DNA of 64,000 nucleotides from Dietzia natronolimnaea (GCF_002289575.1 NZ_NTGA01000005.1:1-64000); one strand, 5' to 3'; counted from the first letter of the stretch, positions 25,610 through 35,449 are shown. Notes: generated by a model from the letters alone, not told the origin. A program made the numbers and translations.

Positions 25610-27976
25610 ATGACGGGACACGACGCCGTCGACGAGGAACAGCGCCACCTCGGCCGTCTCCTCGATCGTCTCGAGGAACTCCGGGCCGACACCCGGGCCC
25701 GCCTCGACGCCGTCCTCCGGGGCACGGGGGGAACTCCTCAGGCGCGATCGGAGCGGGAGTCGTTCGCGCGGCTCTATTCGTCGGAGCTGGCGGCGTTCAA
25801 CGCCGCCAACCTGGGCCTGTACTTCGGTCGGCTGGACATGGAGGACGGAGAGGTCCGGAGGATCGGGCGCGTGGGACTGAGGGACGACGACGAGGACCTC
25901 ACCCCGCTCCTGCTGGACTGGCGCGCGGACCACAGCCGCCCGTTCTATCTGGCCACCACCGCCCGCCCCGAGGGCGCACACCGTCGTCGTCATCTCCGCA
26001 CGATCGGCAGGAGGGTCATCGGGGTCCACGACGAGTACCTCACCGCACCCGTCGACGGTGAGGTGCCGGAGGATCACGACGACGTCGTGGGGGAATCCGC
26101 CCTGATCGAAGCCCTGGACAGCGCGCGCTCCGCTCACATGACGGACATCGTCGCGACCATCCAACGCGAGCAGGACGAGATCATCCGCAACCCCCACGCC
26201 GGTGTCCTGGTGGTCCAGGGCGGGCCGGGGACGGGGAAGACCGCCGTGGCCCTTCACCGTGCGGCCTACCTGCTCTACACGCACCGCCGGAGGCTCGACC
26301 GCAGCGGAGTGCTCATCGTGGGGCCCAACGCGCGGTTCCTCGACTACATCGCACGCGTCCTGCCGTCGCTCGGCGAGTCGGGAGTCGTCCTGCGCACACT
26401 CGCCGACCTCTACCCCGGGGTCCGTGCCACCGGTTCGGAGACTCTCCGCGGCGAGGAGGTCAAGGGCTCGGCGGACATGGTCGACATCCTCAAGGCCGCC
26501 GTCCGCGCCCGCCAGTTCGCCCCGGGGGCGGACGTGGTGGTGCGGTGCGAGGGACACGACCTCGTCCTCACGCCCGACGTGGTCCGCGCCGCCCGCGGCC
26601 GGGCCCGGATGACGCGGCGACCGCACAACCAGGCGCGTTCCACGTTCGCGGCGAGGATCATCGACGCTCTCACGGAGCAGTACGTGGCGTCCCTGACCGA
26701 TCCCGTCGGGCACGCGGAGGACGCCGCCTGGTCCCCCGAGGGCGACGGGGTCGGGGATCTCGGGGACCCCGCCCGGCCGCTGCTGGACGCGGAGGACCGG
26801 GCCGCGCTGCGCACCGAGGTCGAACGCGCGCCCGAGGTCCTCGCCGCGATCGACGAGTGGTGGCCCACCCTGCGGCCGGAGCAATTGTTGGCCGACCTGT
26901 TCTCCAGCCGCGAGCGGATCTCCGAGGCGGCCGGCGACTATGTGGCCGAGGACCAGGAGGCCCTCTTCCGCGCCGACGGTGGGGCGTTCTCGGTGGCCGA
27001 CGTCCCGCTCCTCGACGAACTCGCCGAACTGCTGGGCGAGGACCCCACCGAGGAGGGCAACGAGGCGGACCGAGCCTGGGCCGAACAGGTCCGTCAGGCG
27101 GAGGAGGCGCTCGAGATCCTCACCGGGTCGGCGGTCCAGGACATCGAGGACGACCTGGACCCGGAGGTCCTCATGGCGTACGACGTGGTCGACGCGGAGT
27201 CGCTCGCCCGGCGGCACAGTGCGGACTCGGACCTCACCGTCGCGGATCGTGCCGGCGCGGATCGGACGTGGGCGTTCGGTCACGTGATCGTCGACGAGGC
27301 GCAGGAGCTGTCCGCCATGGCGTGGCGCGCGCTGATGCGCCGCTCCCCCAATCGCTGGATGACCCTCGTCGGGGACGTCGCCCAGACCTCCAGCCCTGCG
27401 GGCATCGACTCGTGGGAGGACGCGCTCTCGCCGTACGTGGACGACCGGTGGGTCCTCTGCGAGCTCACCGTCAACTACCGCACCCCGGAGACCGTCTCCG
27501 CGGTCGCGGAACAGCTGCTCGCGCAGATCGACCCGGGGGCGACCTCGCCGCGCCCGGTACGTGCGGGACGACGGCCTGTCGCGTGGCTCGAGACCGACAC
27601 GGGCTCGGTGGGCCGGGTGGTGGCCGACGAGGTCTCCCTCGTGCCGGAGGACCGGGCCGTGGCCGTGCTCCTCCCCGATGACCTCGGGCACGAGAACGCC
27701 CCCGGGATCGCCGCCCTCAGGGACGCCGTGATCGCGGCGCGCCCCGACGCCTCGGTCCTCCCCCTGGCCCTGGCCAAGGGACTCGAGTTCGACGTGGTGG
27801 TGGTGGTCGATCCGGAGCACGTCCTCGGACGTTCGCCGCAGGGGCTCCAGGATCTGTACGTGGGGGCCACCCGCGCCACCCAGGAACTGGTCCTCGTCCA
27901 GCCCGGTCGGTTCGGGCCACTGCTCTCACGGATCCGCGAGTCCGTCTCCGACGACACAGAGGAGCTCAGCGCATGA
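25610..27976 (+). CDS. HelD-like RNA polymerase-recycling ATPase (UvrD/Rep superfamily)
   Basis: A 788-residue SF1 helicase-like protein. Its N-terminus is a charged coiled-coil-like arm (DEEQRHLGRLLDRLEELRADTRARL). Walker A is QGGPGTGKTAVALHRAAYLLY near residue 205. Walker B is VDEAQELSAMAWRALM near residue 560, then TLVGDVAQTSSPAG. The C-terminal motifs VNYRTPETV and KGLEFDVVVVVDPE follow. Length and the arm match HelD, which removes stalled RNA polymerase from nucleic acid; some actinobacterial relatives protect against rifamycins. The downstream DUF732 gene overlaps it by four bases. ATG at 25610 is preceded by GAGAGGAG. Confidence 0.87.
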   Translation: MTGHDAVDEEQRHLGRLLDRLEELRADTRARLDAVLRGTGGTPQARSERESFARLYSSELAAFNAANLGLYFGRLDMEDGEVRRIGRVGLRDDDEDLTPLLLDWRADHSRPFYLATTARPEGAHRRRHLRTIGRRVIGVHDEYLTAPVDGEVPEDHDDVVGESALIEALDSARSAHMTDIVATIQREQDEIIRNPHAGVLVVQGGPGTGKTAVALHRAAYLLYTHRRRLDRSGVLIVGPNARFLDYIARVLPSLGESGVVLRTLADLYPGVRATGSETLRGEEVKGSADMVDILKAAVRARQFAPGADVVVRCEGHDLVLTPDVVRAARGRARMTRRPHNQARSTFAARIIDALTEQYVASLTDPVGHAEDAAWSPEGDGVGDLGDPARPLLDAEDRAALRTEVERAPEVLAAIDEWWPTLRPEQLLADLFSSRERISEAAGDYVAEDQEALFRADGGAFSVADVPLLDELAELLGEDPTEEGNEADRAWAEQVRQAEEALEILTGSAVQDIEDDLDPEVLMAYDVVDAESLARRHSADSDLTVADRAGADRTWAFGHVIVDEAQELSAMAWRALMRRSPNRWMTLVGDVAQTSSPAGIDSWEDALSPYVDDRWVLCELTVNYRTPETVSAVAEQLLAQIDPGATSPRPVRAGRRPVAWLETDTGSVGRVVADEVSLVPEDRAVAVLLPDDLGHENAPGIAALRDAVIAARPDASVLPLALAKGLEFDVVVVVDPEHVLGRSPQGLQDLYVGATRATQELVLVQPGRFGPLLSRIRESVSDDTEELSA

Positions 27977-28404
27977 GCGACCACGCGGTGCGGATCCCGG
28001 CCGCCGTGGCGTTGTGCGCGGTCCTCGCGGTGGGCGGCGGTTGCGGGCCCGCGGAGGAGGCGACCGACCGGACCGTGAGGGCGGAGACCACCGGTCAGGG
28101 CGCCGAGGCCGAGGCCGGGGGGCCCGCCGCCGTCGGCCCGAGAGGCCCTGCCAGGAACGGCAGCGAGCAGGATTTCCTCGACGACCTGACGGCGTTCGGA
28201 CTACCCACGGAGATGACCGCGGCCACCACCGTCGAGGTGGGGATAGGGATCTGTCGGAGCATCTCCGACGGGTCCGACACCGAGACCATCCTCGATCACC
28301 TCCGCCCGCTCACCAGCGCGATCGCCGCGCAGGATCCGGAGCGCGACACCGCGGAGGTGGGCCGGGCCATCATCGATGCGAGCCGGGCCCACCTCTGCGG
28401 TTGA
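27973..28404 (+). CDS. Small exported DUF732-like protein, possible lipoprotein
   Basis: A 143-residue protein with an N-terminal hydrophobic segment (AAVALCAVLAVGGGCGP) that could be a signal peptide or lipobox, although GGGC is a poor lipobox. A disordered Ala/Gly-rich linker follows. The C-terminal 80 residues (EQDFLDDLTAFGLP, then GIGICRSI and IIDASRAHLC) fit the DUF732 pattern of actinobacterial exported proteins, with two cysteines that could form a disulfide. Its start overlaps the HelD stop (ATGA), so it is coupled to a cytoplasmic RNA polymerase factor. Function unknown. Confidence 0.7.
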   Translation: MSDHAVRIPAAVALCAVLAVGGGCGPAEEATDRTVRAETTGQGAEAEAGGPAAVGPRGPARNGSEQDFLDDLTAFGLPTEMTAATTVEVGIGICRSISDGSDTETILDHLRPLTSAIAAQDPERDTAEVGRAIIDASRAHLCG

Positions 28405-28423
28405 CGCTCCCCGGTTCACCGAT

Positions 28424-28442
28424 CCGGGTCGCCCGGACCCGG
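28424..28442. terminator. Shared hairpin between convergent genes
   Basis: A 7-bp stem (CCGGGTC with GACCCGG) and 5-base loop in the 51-base gap between the converging DUF732 and UspA genes. It could stop transcription from both sides. No T-run. Confidence 0.4.
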
Positions 28443-28455
28443 GTCGCCCGCCGGC

Positions 28456-28905
28456 TCAGGTCGTGTGGACGATGAGCACGTCGCAGACGGCCCGGCGGGC
28501 CGCATCCGCGGGCACCGACCCCAGGAGCCGGCCGGTCAGCGAGTTGAGGCCCTTGTTCCCCACGACGAGCAGATCCGCGTCCACCTCGTCGGCCAGCTTG
28601 ATGAGCGATTCGACCGGCGCGCCCTTGACGGTGCGCGCCTCGACCGTCGACGCCCCTGCGGCGACCGCCCGGTCCCTGGCGGTCCGGACGATGTCCTCGG
28701 CCGGGTTGTCACCGCGGATCTGATAGGCGTCGTCGCCCAGCTGATCGGCGGCCTGGCTGACCGAACGCGGATCGGCGGGCACGTAGGCGCAGGCGATCAC
28801 GAGGGTCGCGGACTCGTCGGCGGCAAGCGACGCGGCACGATCGACGGCCCGGTAGGACGACTCCGAGCCGTCCGTACCCACGACCACCTTCTTGTAGGCG
28901 CTCAA
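28456..28905 (-). CDS. Universal stress protein (UspA family)
   Basis: A 149-residue single UspA domain. The ATP/nucleotide motif G-2x-G-9x-GS is complete as GNKGLNSLTGRLLGS near residue 115, and the strand VVVGTDGSESS begins the domain. By position next to uvrB it corresponds to mycobacterial Rv1636, reported to bind cAMP. I chose TTG at 28905 (giving MSAYKKVVVG) because AGAGGAAGAG stands directly upstream; earlier TTG codons (28929, 28926) would add eight or seven non-conserved residues. Confidence 0.88.
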   Translation of the reverse strand: MSAYKKVVVGTDGSESSYRAVDRAASLAADESATLVIACAYVPADPRSVSQAADQLGDDAYQIRGDNPAEDIVRTARDRAVAAGASTVEARTVKGAPVESLIKLADEVDADLLVVGNKGLNSLTGRLLGSVPADAARRAVCDVLIVHTT

Positions 28906-28997
28906 TTCTCTTCCTCTCGTCGGCAACAAGTTCTACCCAGCGTAGTGCGCGTGGGTCCCCGCCGTGCCCGGTAAGCGCGCGACGTCACAGTGACGGG

Positions 28998-31133
28998 TCA
29001 GTCGATTCCCGCCTCGCGCATCCCCTTGAGCTCTTTGCGCAGCTCGGCGATCTCGTCCCGGAGCCGTCCCGCCAACTCGAACCGTAGGTCCGTGGCCGCC
29101 GACATCATCTGCTCGGTCATCTCCCCGATGAGCTTCTCGAGTTCCTTCCGTGGCCGCGCCGACTCCCCCGCCGCCCGTGCACCCACGAGCTCGGGGCGGT
29201 CCCGCGGATCGGAGGACGACTCCCCGTCCTTGTCCTCCCCGACCCTGTCGAGGATGTCGGCGATCTTGCGCCGCAGGGGCTGCGGGTCGATGCCGTGCTC
29301 GGTGTTGTACGCGACCTGCTTCTCGCGTCGACGGTCGGTCTCCTCGATGGCCTGTCGCATCGCCTCGGTGACGGAGTCCGCGTACATGTGGACCTCGCCG
29401 GAGACGTTGCGGGCCGCACGGCCGATGGTCTGGATGAGCGAGGTGGCCGACCGGAGGAAACCCTGCTTGTCGGCGTCGAGGATCGCCACCAGCGAGACCT
29501 CGGGGAGGTCGAGTCCCTCCCGGAGCAGGTTGATGCCCACCAGGACGTCGTACTCGCCGCGTCGCAGGTCGCGGAGCAGCTCCACCCGTTGCAGGGTGTC
29601 GATCTCCGAGTGCAGGTAGCGCACACGCACACCGAGTTCCAACAGGTAGTCCGTGAGGTCCTCGGACATCTTCTTGGTCAGGGTGGTCACCAGCACCCGC
29701 TCGTCGCGATCGGCCCGGGCGCGGATCTCACCGAGGAGATCGTCGATCTGCCCCTTGGTGGGCTTGACGACGATCTTGGGGTCCACCAGCCCGGTGGGAC
29801 GGATGACCTGTTCGACGAACTCGCCCCCCGTCCGTCCCATCTCGTATGCGCCGGGGGTGGCCGACAGGTACACGGTCTGACCGACCCGGTCGGAGAACTC
29901 CTCCCAGGTGAGCGGTCGGTTGTCGAGCGCTGACGGGAGCCGGAAACCGAAGTCCACGAGATTGCGCTTGCGGGAGGCGTCGCCCTCGAACATCGCGCCG
30001 ATCTGGGGAACGGTCACATGGGACTCGTCGATGACCGTGAGGAAGTCCTCGGGGAAGTAGTCGATCAACGTGGCCGGGGAGCTGCCCGCTGCGCGACCGT
30101 CGATGTGCCGCGAGTAGTTCTCGATGCCGGAACAGAATCCGACCTGCTGCATCATCTCGATGTCGTACGAGGTGCGCATCCGCAGTCGTTGGGCCTCCAG
30201 GAGTTTGCCCTGGTTCTCCAGCTCCGCCAGCCGCACCTCCAGTTCCTCCTCGATCGAGGCGATGGCCCTGGCCATGCGGTCGGGTCCGGCGACGTAGTGC
30301 GTCGCGGGGAAGATCCGTACCTCGTCGACCTTCCGGACGACGTCTCCGGTCAGGGGATGGATGTAGTAGAGGGCGTCGACCTCGTCACCGAAGAACTCGA
30401 TGCGCACGGCGAGCTCCTCGTAGGTGGGGATGATGTCGACCGTGTCACCCTTGGCGCGGAACGTCCCGCGTGTCATCGAGACGTCGTTGCGCTCGTACTG
30501 CACGTCCACCAGCAACCGCAGCAACCGGTCGCGTTCGACTTCCTGGCCGACGGCCAGGGAGACGGACCTGTCCAGGTAGGACTGTGGTGTGCCCAGACCG
30601 TAGATGCACGAGACCGAACTGACGACGACGACGTCGCGCCTCGACAGCAACGACGACGTCGCGGAGTGCCGGAGCCGCTCCACGTCGTCGTTGATGGACG
30701 AGTCCTTCTCGATGAAGGTGTCCGTCTGGGCGATGTACGCCTCGGGTTGGTAGTAGTCGTAGTAGGAGACGAAGTACTCGACGGCGTTGTTGGGGAGCAT
30801 CTCCCGCAACTCGTTGGCCAACTGCGCGGCGAGGGTCTTGTTGGGGGCCATCACCAGGGTCGGCCGTTGGACCTGCTCGATGAGCCAGGCCGTCGTGGCG
30901 GACTTACCGGTACCGGTGGCCCCGAGCAGCACGATGTCCCGCTCTCCCCGCCCCAGCCGCTCGGTGAGCTCGGCGATCGCCGTCGGCTGGTCCCCGGACG
31001 GGACGAACTCGCTGACCACCTCGAACCGGTCGGTGGTGCGCTCGACATCCCCGATGGGACGGAACTCGGAATAGGAGAGGACGGTCGGGTCTGCGGGGAT
31101 CCCGTCGTCGGGGATCTCGGTCGCGAAAGCCAT
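28998..31133 (-). CDS. uvrB: Excinuclease ABC subunit B
   Basis: This 711-residue helicase-like protein is handed damaged DNA by UvrA and recruits UvrC. Walker A is [14 protein letters not shown] (about residue 73). The beta-hairpin that probes DNA is in [14 protein letters not shown]-type motif II is DESH, motif [13 protein letters not shown]-terminal UVR domain for UvrC contact ([24 protein letters not shown]) completes it. An acidic extension joins the helicase core and the UVR domain ([15 protein letters not shown]). The N-terminal 30 residues precede the usual start; a later start is possible. Confidence 0.97.
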   Translation of the reverse strand: MAFATEIPDDGIPADPTVLSYSEFRPIGDVERTTDRFEVVSEFVPSGDQPTAIAELTERLGRGERDIVLLGATGTGKSATTAWLIEQVQRPTLVMAPNKTLAAQLANELREMLPNNAVEYFVSYYDYYQPEAYIAQTDTFIEKDSSINDDVERLRHSATSSLLSRRDVVVVSSVSCIYGLGTPQSYLDRSVSLAVGQEVERDRLLRLLVDVQYERNDVSMTRGTFRAKGDTVDIIPTYEELAVRIEFFGDEVDALYYIHPLTGDVVRKVDEVRIFPATHYVAGPDRMARAIASIEEELEVRLAELENQGKLLEAQRLRMRTSYDIEMMQQVGFCSGIENYSRHIDGRAAGSSPATLIDYFPEDFLTVIDESHVTVPQIGAMFEGDASRKRNLVDFGFRLPSALDNRPLTWEEFSDRVGQTVYLSATPGAYEMGRTGGEFVEQVIRPTGLVDPKIVVKPTKGQIDDLLGEIRARADRDERVLVTTLTKKMSEDLTDYLLELGVRVRYLHSEIDTLQRVELLRDLRRGEYDVLVGINLLREGLDLPEVSLVAILDADKQGFLRSATSLIQTIGRAARNVSGEVHMYADSVTEAMRQAIEETDRRREKQVAYNTEHGIDPQPLRRKIADILDRVGEDKDGESSSDPRDRPELVGARAAGESARPRKELEKLIGEMTEQMMSAATDLRFELAGRLRDEIAELRKELKGMREAGID

Positions 31134-31253
31134 ACCGCCAGCTTACGAGTCGTCGCGCACCCCCGCCTCTCGACGAAAGACCTCCGGCGCCTCAGGTTGC
31201 TATTACTCTGCACTGGAGCTCCCCTCAACTCGCTGCCCTCGTCTGGAGAAGCC

Positions 31254-32672
31254 GTGTCCCGGAACACCCCTCGTCGTCGTCCCCGTCTTTCCCGGCGGAC
31301 ACCCTCACCCCTCGCGGCGGGCACGGTCGCCGCACTCGCGATCGGCGCGTTGTCGGTGCTGTCACCCGTCGCGGCGGCCGCACCGTGTGACCCGTGGCCT
31401 CCGGCCGGCGGGACCGGCGGGATCGGCGGATCGGGCTCCCTCTCCGGATCCGCCGCCACGCCGGTCGCGACCCCGGCGACCCCGTGGGCGAACGGGGCGA
31501 GTGGCTACATCCCCGTCCTCCAGGGCCGCACCACGACGGTGGAGCTGCTCACGGGACCCACGAGCCCCAACAGGACCGTCGAACGGTTCGGCATCTCCGG
31601 CACCGACCTGGGCATCCTGTGGGAGAACGGGAACGCCTCGAACCCGCAGATCATGATGGCCCTGGGTGACACGATGGGCGACTGCCGGCTACCCGGCACC
31701 CAGTGGCGCAGCAACATCCTGTTCCGCTCCTCCGACCGCACGCTGTCGAACGGGATGCGGATCGACGACGCGCCGATGGAGCGGGCCGGTCTGGCCAAGT
31801 CCATACTCCCCCGCTCGAACCTGCCCGGCGAGGTGACCGTCATCCCGACCGCCGGTGTGGAGGTGGACGGTACGCAGTACCTCCGGTACATGTCCGTCGC
31901 CAGCTGGGGCGACCCCGGCGAGTGGGTCACCAACTACTCGGCCCTCGCGGCCTCGGGGGACAACGGGGAGAACTGGACCCCGGTGGCGGGCACCGCCCGC
32001 ACCGGGACCGGGAGCGCGCGGCTCATACCGGCGAACCTCGGGGCCCCGTTCACGACCCACACCGCCGGTCAGATGAGCGCGTTCCTCAAGCACGGCGGCT
32101 TCGTCTACGAATACCTGACCCCGCCGGGCCGCAGCGGCGCGGTGACACTCGCCCGCGTGCCGGAGCGCTCCATCAGGGACATGTCCGCATACGAGTTCTG
32201 GAACGGGGCGGGGTGGGGCCGCGACCACCGCTCCGCGGCGACCGTGATCCCTCCCCGCGTGAGCGAACTGTCCGTCTCGTGGAGCGCCCGGCTGGGCCGC
32301 TTCATCACCCTGTACACCAACGGCAACAACGACATCGTGATGCGGCAGGCCGCGACGCCCGAGGGGCCCTGGTCCGGAGAGGACATCCTCCTGTCGTACC
32401 GGCACGTGCCCACCCTGTACGGGGCCTTCATCCACCCGTGGAGCCCGGCGGTCGAGACGGTCGGGTCCGACCTGTACTTCACCATGTCCACCTGGGACGC
32501 CTACAACGTCTTCCTCATGAAGACCGACCTGAACCAGATCCCCGCGCGGACCCTGCCGGGCGCCACCACCCGGATGCGCGTCGCGGACGACAGCTGGACC
32601 CGCGACACCCCGGATCCGGCCGAGACCGGTGAGACCGTTCTCGTCGACCGTCTCCCCATCCCGAGGGCCTGA
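31254..32672 (+). CDS. Secreted DUF4185 protein (possible arabinan hydrolase), copy 1
   Basis: A 472-residue exported protein. The first 43 residues form a signal peptide (arginine-rich start, hydrophobic LAAGTVAALAIGALSVL, then AAAAP). The mature part carries DUF4185 marks: TGPTSPNRTVERFGISGTDLGILWENG, MMALGDTMGDC, TVIPTAGVEVDG and STWDAYNVFLMKTDL, probably a five-bladed propeller. To my knowledge mycobacterial DUF4185 members have been shown to be endo-D-arabinanases (GH183), acting on cell-wall arabinan. The GTG start has GGAGAAGCC just upstream. Its stop overlaps the start of copy 2. Confidence 0.82.
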   Translation: MSRNTPRRRPRLSRRTPSPLAAGTVAALAIGALSVLSPVAAAAPCDPWPPAGGTGGIGGSGSLSGSAATPVATPATPWANGASGYIPVLQGRTTTVELLTGPTSPNRTVERFGISGTDLGILWENGNASNPQIMMALGDTMGDCRLPGTQWRSNILFRSSDRTLSNGMRIDDAPMERAGLAKSILPRSNLPGEVTVIPTAGVEVDGTQYLRYMSVASWGDPGEWVTNYSALAASGDNGENWTPVAGTARTGTGSARLIPANLGAPFTTHTAGQMSAFLKHGGFVYEYLTPPGRSGAVTLARVPERSIRDMSAYEFWNGAGWGRDHRSAATVIPPRVSELSVSWSARLGRFITLYTNGNNDIVMRQAATPEGPWSGEDILLSYRHVPTLYGAFIHPWSPAVETVGSDLYFTMSTWDAYNVFLMKTDLNQIPARTLPGATTRMRVADDSWTRDTPDPAETGETVLVDRLPIPRA

Positions 32673-34222
32673 TGAGCCGGGCGATGCCGCGACTGGCCGC
32701 GGCGGCACTCGTCGCCGTCTCGGCGTCAGTCACCACGCTCGCCGGCATCGGGGCCGGCACCGCCACGGCCGGCCCGTGCAGCGTCATGTTCGGCAACTTC
32801 GGCTCTCTGCTGGAGAACCAGACCGGCGCCGGCATGGCGGGCGGTTCGCTGGGGTCCACCGGCTCGGCGTCCGCCGGTCCACTCGGATCGGCCTCGCGGG
32901 CCATGGGCTCGGCGGACCGCTCGGGGTCACTCGTCCGGCAACTCGAGACCGGGTCCCTGGGCAACGGGCTCTCCGGCTCACTGAACACTGTCACCGGGTC
33001 CGTCTACGGGATGCCCCCCTGGATCACCGGAGAGGAGGGCACCGTCCCCGTCCTCCGCGGCCCCACCCGGTTCCTCCAGCTCGTCACGGGGCCCACGAGT
33101 CCCACCGAGTCGATCAGCCGCTACGGGGTGGCCGGAACCGATCTGGGCATCATGTGGGACAACGGGCACGCCACCGAACCGGAGATCCTCATGGCCTTCG
33201 GGGACACGATGGGTGACTGCACCGTCCCCGGGAGCCAGTGGCGGTCGAACGTCCTGTTCCGGTCGGGTGACACCGACCTCGGCGACGGAGTGCGGATCGA
33301 CTCCGCGGCCACCGGTCCCGACGGCCTGGCCAAGTCCATCGTTCCCCGGTCGGGACTACCCGGGGAGGTCACGATCATCCCGACCGCGGGGATCGCGGTC
33401 GAGGGAGTCCAGTACCTGCGCTTCATGTCGGTCGCCCACTGGGGCCAACCGGGGTCGTGGACCACCAACTACTCGGGGTTGGCCTATTCGACGGACAACG
33501 GCGAGAACTGGGCCGTCGTGCCCGCCCTGGCACGGCCGATCACCTCCGCGGTCCCGGTCGGCGACGGCGCACCCCCCGTGGACCCCGTCTGGCGGGACTC
33601 GCAGATGAGCTCCTACCTCAGGACCGGCGAGTACCTCTACGAGTATCTGACGCCGTCCGGGCGGCAGGGCTCCGCGATCCTCGCCCGCGTACCGCTCGCA
33701 GGGTCCCCGTCGGCGGAGGACCTCGACGCAACCGGCGGGGCACCGCCGACCGCGGGACTCCTCGATCCGGCCGCCTACCGGTACTGGGACGGCACGGACT
33801 GGGTGGCCGACCCCTCGGATGCCGAGCCGGTGTTGCCCCGCCCGGCCAGCGAGCTCTCCGTGATGTGGAACGACTACCTGGGCAAGTACGCCGCGATGTA
33901 CTCCCAGGGCTACAACTCGGTCGTGCTCCGCACCGCGGACCGCCCGGAGGGCCCCTGGACCGGGCCCACCGTCCTGGTGGACTACTCCGTGCTCCCCGGC
34001 GTCTACGGCGCGTTCATGCACCCGTGGGCCCAGGGTGAGGATCTGTACTACCTGGTCACCACCTGGAATGCCTACAACGTGTTCCTCGTGCGCACCAGCC
34101 TGTCCGAGGTCTTCCCGCCCGCACTCCGCAGGGCCGCGGCCCCCGCCGGGCCCGCGGCCACCGAGGTGATCAGGCACGTGCCGGTGTCCGAGCTCGTCGG
34201 CGGCGCGGTCCCGACGGAGTGA
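32672..34222 (+). CDS. Secreted DUF4185 protein (possible arabinan hydrolase), copy 2
   Basis: A 516-residue exported paralogue of the preceding gene, sharing the same core blocks (VTGPTSPTESISRYGVAGTD, MAFGDTMGDCTVPGSQWRSN, YGAFMHPW, TTWNAYNVFLVRTSL). The signal peptide covers residues 1-33 (ATAGPC). It differs by a 100-residue Gly/Ser-rich segment after the signal peptide, with no visible domain, and by an insertion near residue 350 (SPSAEDLDATGGAPPTAG). It starts one base into the TGA of copy 1 (TGATG), so the pair arose by tandem duplication and is co-translated. Role inferred: arabinogalactan or lipoarabinomannan remodelling. Confidence 0.82.
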   Translation: MSRAMPRLAAAALVAVSASVTTLAGIGAGTATAGPCSVMFGNFGSLLENQTGAGMAGGSLGSTGSASAGPLGSASRAMGSADRSGSLVRQLETGSLGNGLSGSLNTVTGSVYGMPPWITGEEGTVPVLRGPTRFLQLVTGPTSPTESISRYGVAGTDLGIMWDNGHATEPEILMAFGDTMGDCTVPGSQWRSNVLFRSGDTDLGDGVRIDSAATGPDGLAKSIVPRSGLPGEVTIIPTAGIAVEGVQYLRFMSVAHWGQPGSWTTNYSGLAYSTDNGENWAVVPALARPITSAVPVGDGAPPVDPVWRDSQMSSYLRTGEYLYEYLTPSGRQGSAILARVPLAGSPSAEDLDATGGAPPTAGLLDPAAYRYWDGTDWVADPSDAEPVLPRPASELSVMWNDYLGKYAAMYSQGYNSVVLRTADRPEGPWTGPTVLVDYSVLPGVYGAFMHPWAQGEDLYYLVTTWNAYNVFLVRTSLSEVFPPALRRAAAPAGPAATEVIRHVPVSELVGGAVPTE

Positions 34223-34366
34223 CCGCGGCGGAGTGACCATAGTCGGGTGAGCTCAGCGGGGTGACCACTGTCGGGTGAGCTCAGCGGGGTGACCACTGTC
34301 GGGTGAGCTCAGCGGGGTGACCACTGTGGGGTGAGCAGGGCGAGGTGACCGCGTCGAGGTGACCCC
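34219..34366. repeat. 14-bp minisatellite arranged in 28-bp units
   Basis: The whole gap between the converging DUF4185 and coaE genes is a tandem array. The unit is about 14 bp, GGTGANCNCNGNSG. It alternates as GTGAGCTCAGCGGG and GTGACCACTGTCGG to give near-identical 28-bp units at 34247-34274, 34275-34302 and 34303-34330; the third has one change. More degenerate 14-mers flank them on both sides. Each 28-bp unit contains the palindrome TGAGCTCA. The TGA stop of the DUF4185 gene lies in the first unit and the last unit abuts the coaE stop. Confidence 0.92.
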
Positions 34367-35449
34367 TCAGCTGTCCGACGCCTCACAGAGGGTCCGCTCC
34401 CACTCCCGGGTCTCCTCGCGGTCGGCCCGGCGGAGGATCTCCGAGTACTCCACCCGCGCGCTCGGATCCGATCCGATGGCCTCGGCTATCAGCAGGGCGA
34501 ACTCGTGTTCCGGATCGTCCTCGGCGAGGATCGACACCTCGAGCGGCCGGGCGGGGTCACACCAGTGCAGGAGAGGACGTTCGGCGGAGCGGTCCCGGAC
34601 GTATCCCGCTCCGGTCAGGAGCGCCAGCGCACGCTCCACGGTCGCCTCGTTGGGCACCGTCACCTGCAGGTCCACGATGTCCGGCGCATCGAGACCGTCG
34701 ACCGCGGTGGGGCCCACGTGATCGATGCGGGTCGCGACGTCCCCCAGCACGTGACGCAACCTCGCCGTCGCCCTCGCCGCCTCCGCCGCCCATTCCGGCC
34801 GGAACGGCACCACTGTCCGGTCCCCCACCACAGGTGTGCCCGTCCGCAGGTTGTGCTCGAAGGGCCGCAACCGTAGCTCGACGAGCATCCGGACGATCTC
34901 CCGAACCGGTTCGCGGTCGCCGGAGTTGTCGATCAGGACATCGGCTTCCGCCCGACGGGCCTCGTCCGTCGCCTGACGGGACATTCGCGCGCGGGCGTCG
35001 TCCTCCGGCATACCCCGCTGCTCCACCAGTCGCCGGAGTCGGATCTCCGCCGGGGTGTCCACCAGGATCACCAGGTGGTAGGCGGGAGTCATCCCGCCCT
35101 CCACCAACAGGGGCATGTCGTGGACGACGATCGCGTCCTCGGGCGCCGAACCGAAGAGTTCGGCAGTGCGCTCCCCGATCAGCGGATGGGTGATCGCGTT
35201 GAGTGCGGCGGTCCGCTCCGCGTCGACGAAGGCACGAGCGGCGAGCGCGGCCCGATCGAGAGCGCCGTCCGGCCCCACGATGTCGTCGCCGAACTCGGCG
35301 ACGAGCATGGCCAGACCCGGGGTGCCCGGTTCGACGATCTCCCTCGCGATCCGGTCCGCGTCGACGATCACCGCACCGGCCTCCGCGAGCACTGCCGTCA
35401 CCGTCGACTTGCCGGCTCCGATTCCACCGGTCAGACCCACCATCAGCAT
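34367..35449 (-). CDS. coaE: Dephospho-CoA kinase fused to a GrpB (UPF0157) domain
   Basis: A 360-residue fusion. Residues 1-195 are dephospho-CoA kinase, the last CoA step: P-loop GGIGAGKST at residues 8-16, with HPLIGERTAELF and HDMPLLVEGG typical of CoaE. Residues 200-360 are a GrpB domain (VPFRPEWAAEAARATARLRHVLG, IDHVGPTAVDGLDAPDIVDLQV), a nucleotidyltransferase-fold family of unclear function. The same fusion is normal in mycobacteria. ATG at 35449 (MLMVGLTGG) chosen; ATG 35443 is equally good. It follows rpsA but behind a strong terminator. Confidence 0.93.
   Translation of the reverse strand: MLMVGLTGGIGAGKSTVTAVLAEAGAVIVDADRIAREIVEPGTPGLAMLVAEFGDDIVGPDGALDRAALAARAFVDAERTAALNAITHPLIGERTAELFGSAPEDAIVVHDMPLLVEGGMTPAYHLVILVDTPAEIRLRRLVEQRGMPEDDARARMSRQATDEARRAEADVLIDNSGDREPVREIVRMLVELRLRPFEHNLRTGTPVVGDRTVVPFRPEWAAEAARATARLRHVLGDVATRIDHVGPTAVDGLDAPDIVDLQVTVPNEATVERALALLTGAGYVRDRSAERPLLHWCDPARPLEVSILAEDDPEHEFALLIAEAIGSDPSARVEYSEILRRADREETREWERTLCEASDS

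Noticed and set aside
24482-27820. 1112-codon open frame antisense to the DoxX and HelD genes
   Set aside because: High-GC codon bias keeps antisense frames open; the protein is a low-complexity mix of R, G, D and V without domains, while the sense strand encodes clear families.
34219-34366. CRISPR array
   Set aside because: Repeats are contiguous 14/28-mers with no unique spacers; it is a minisatellite.
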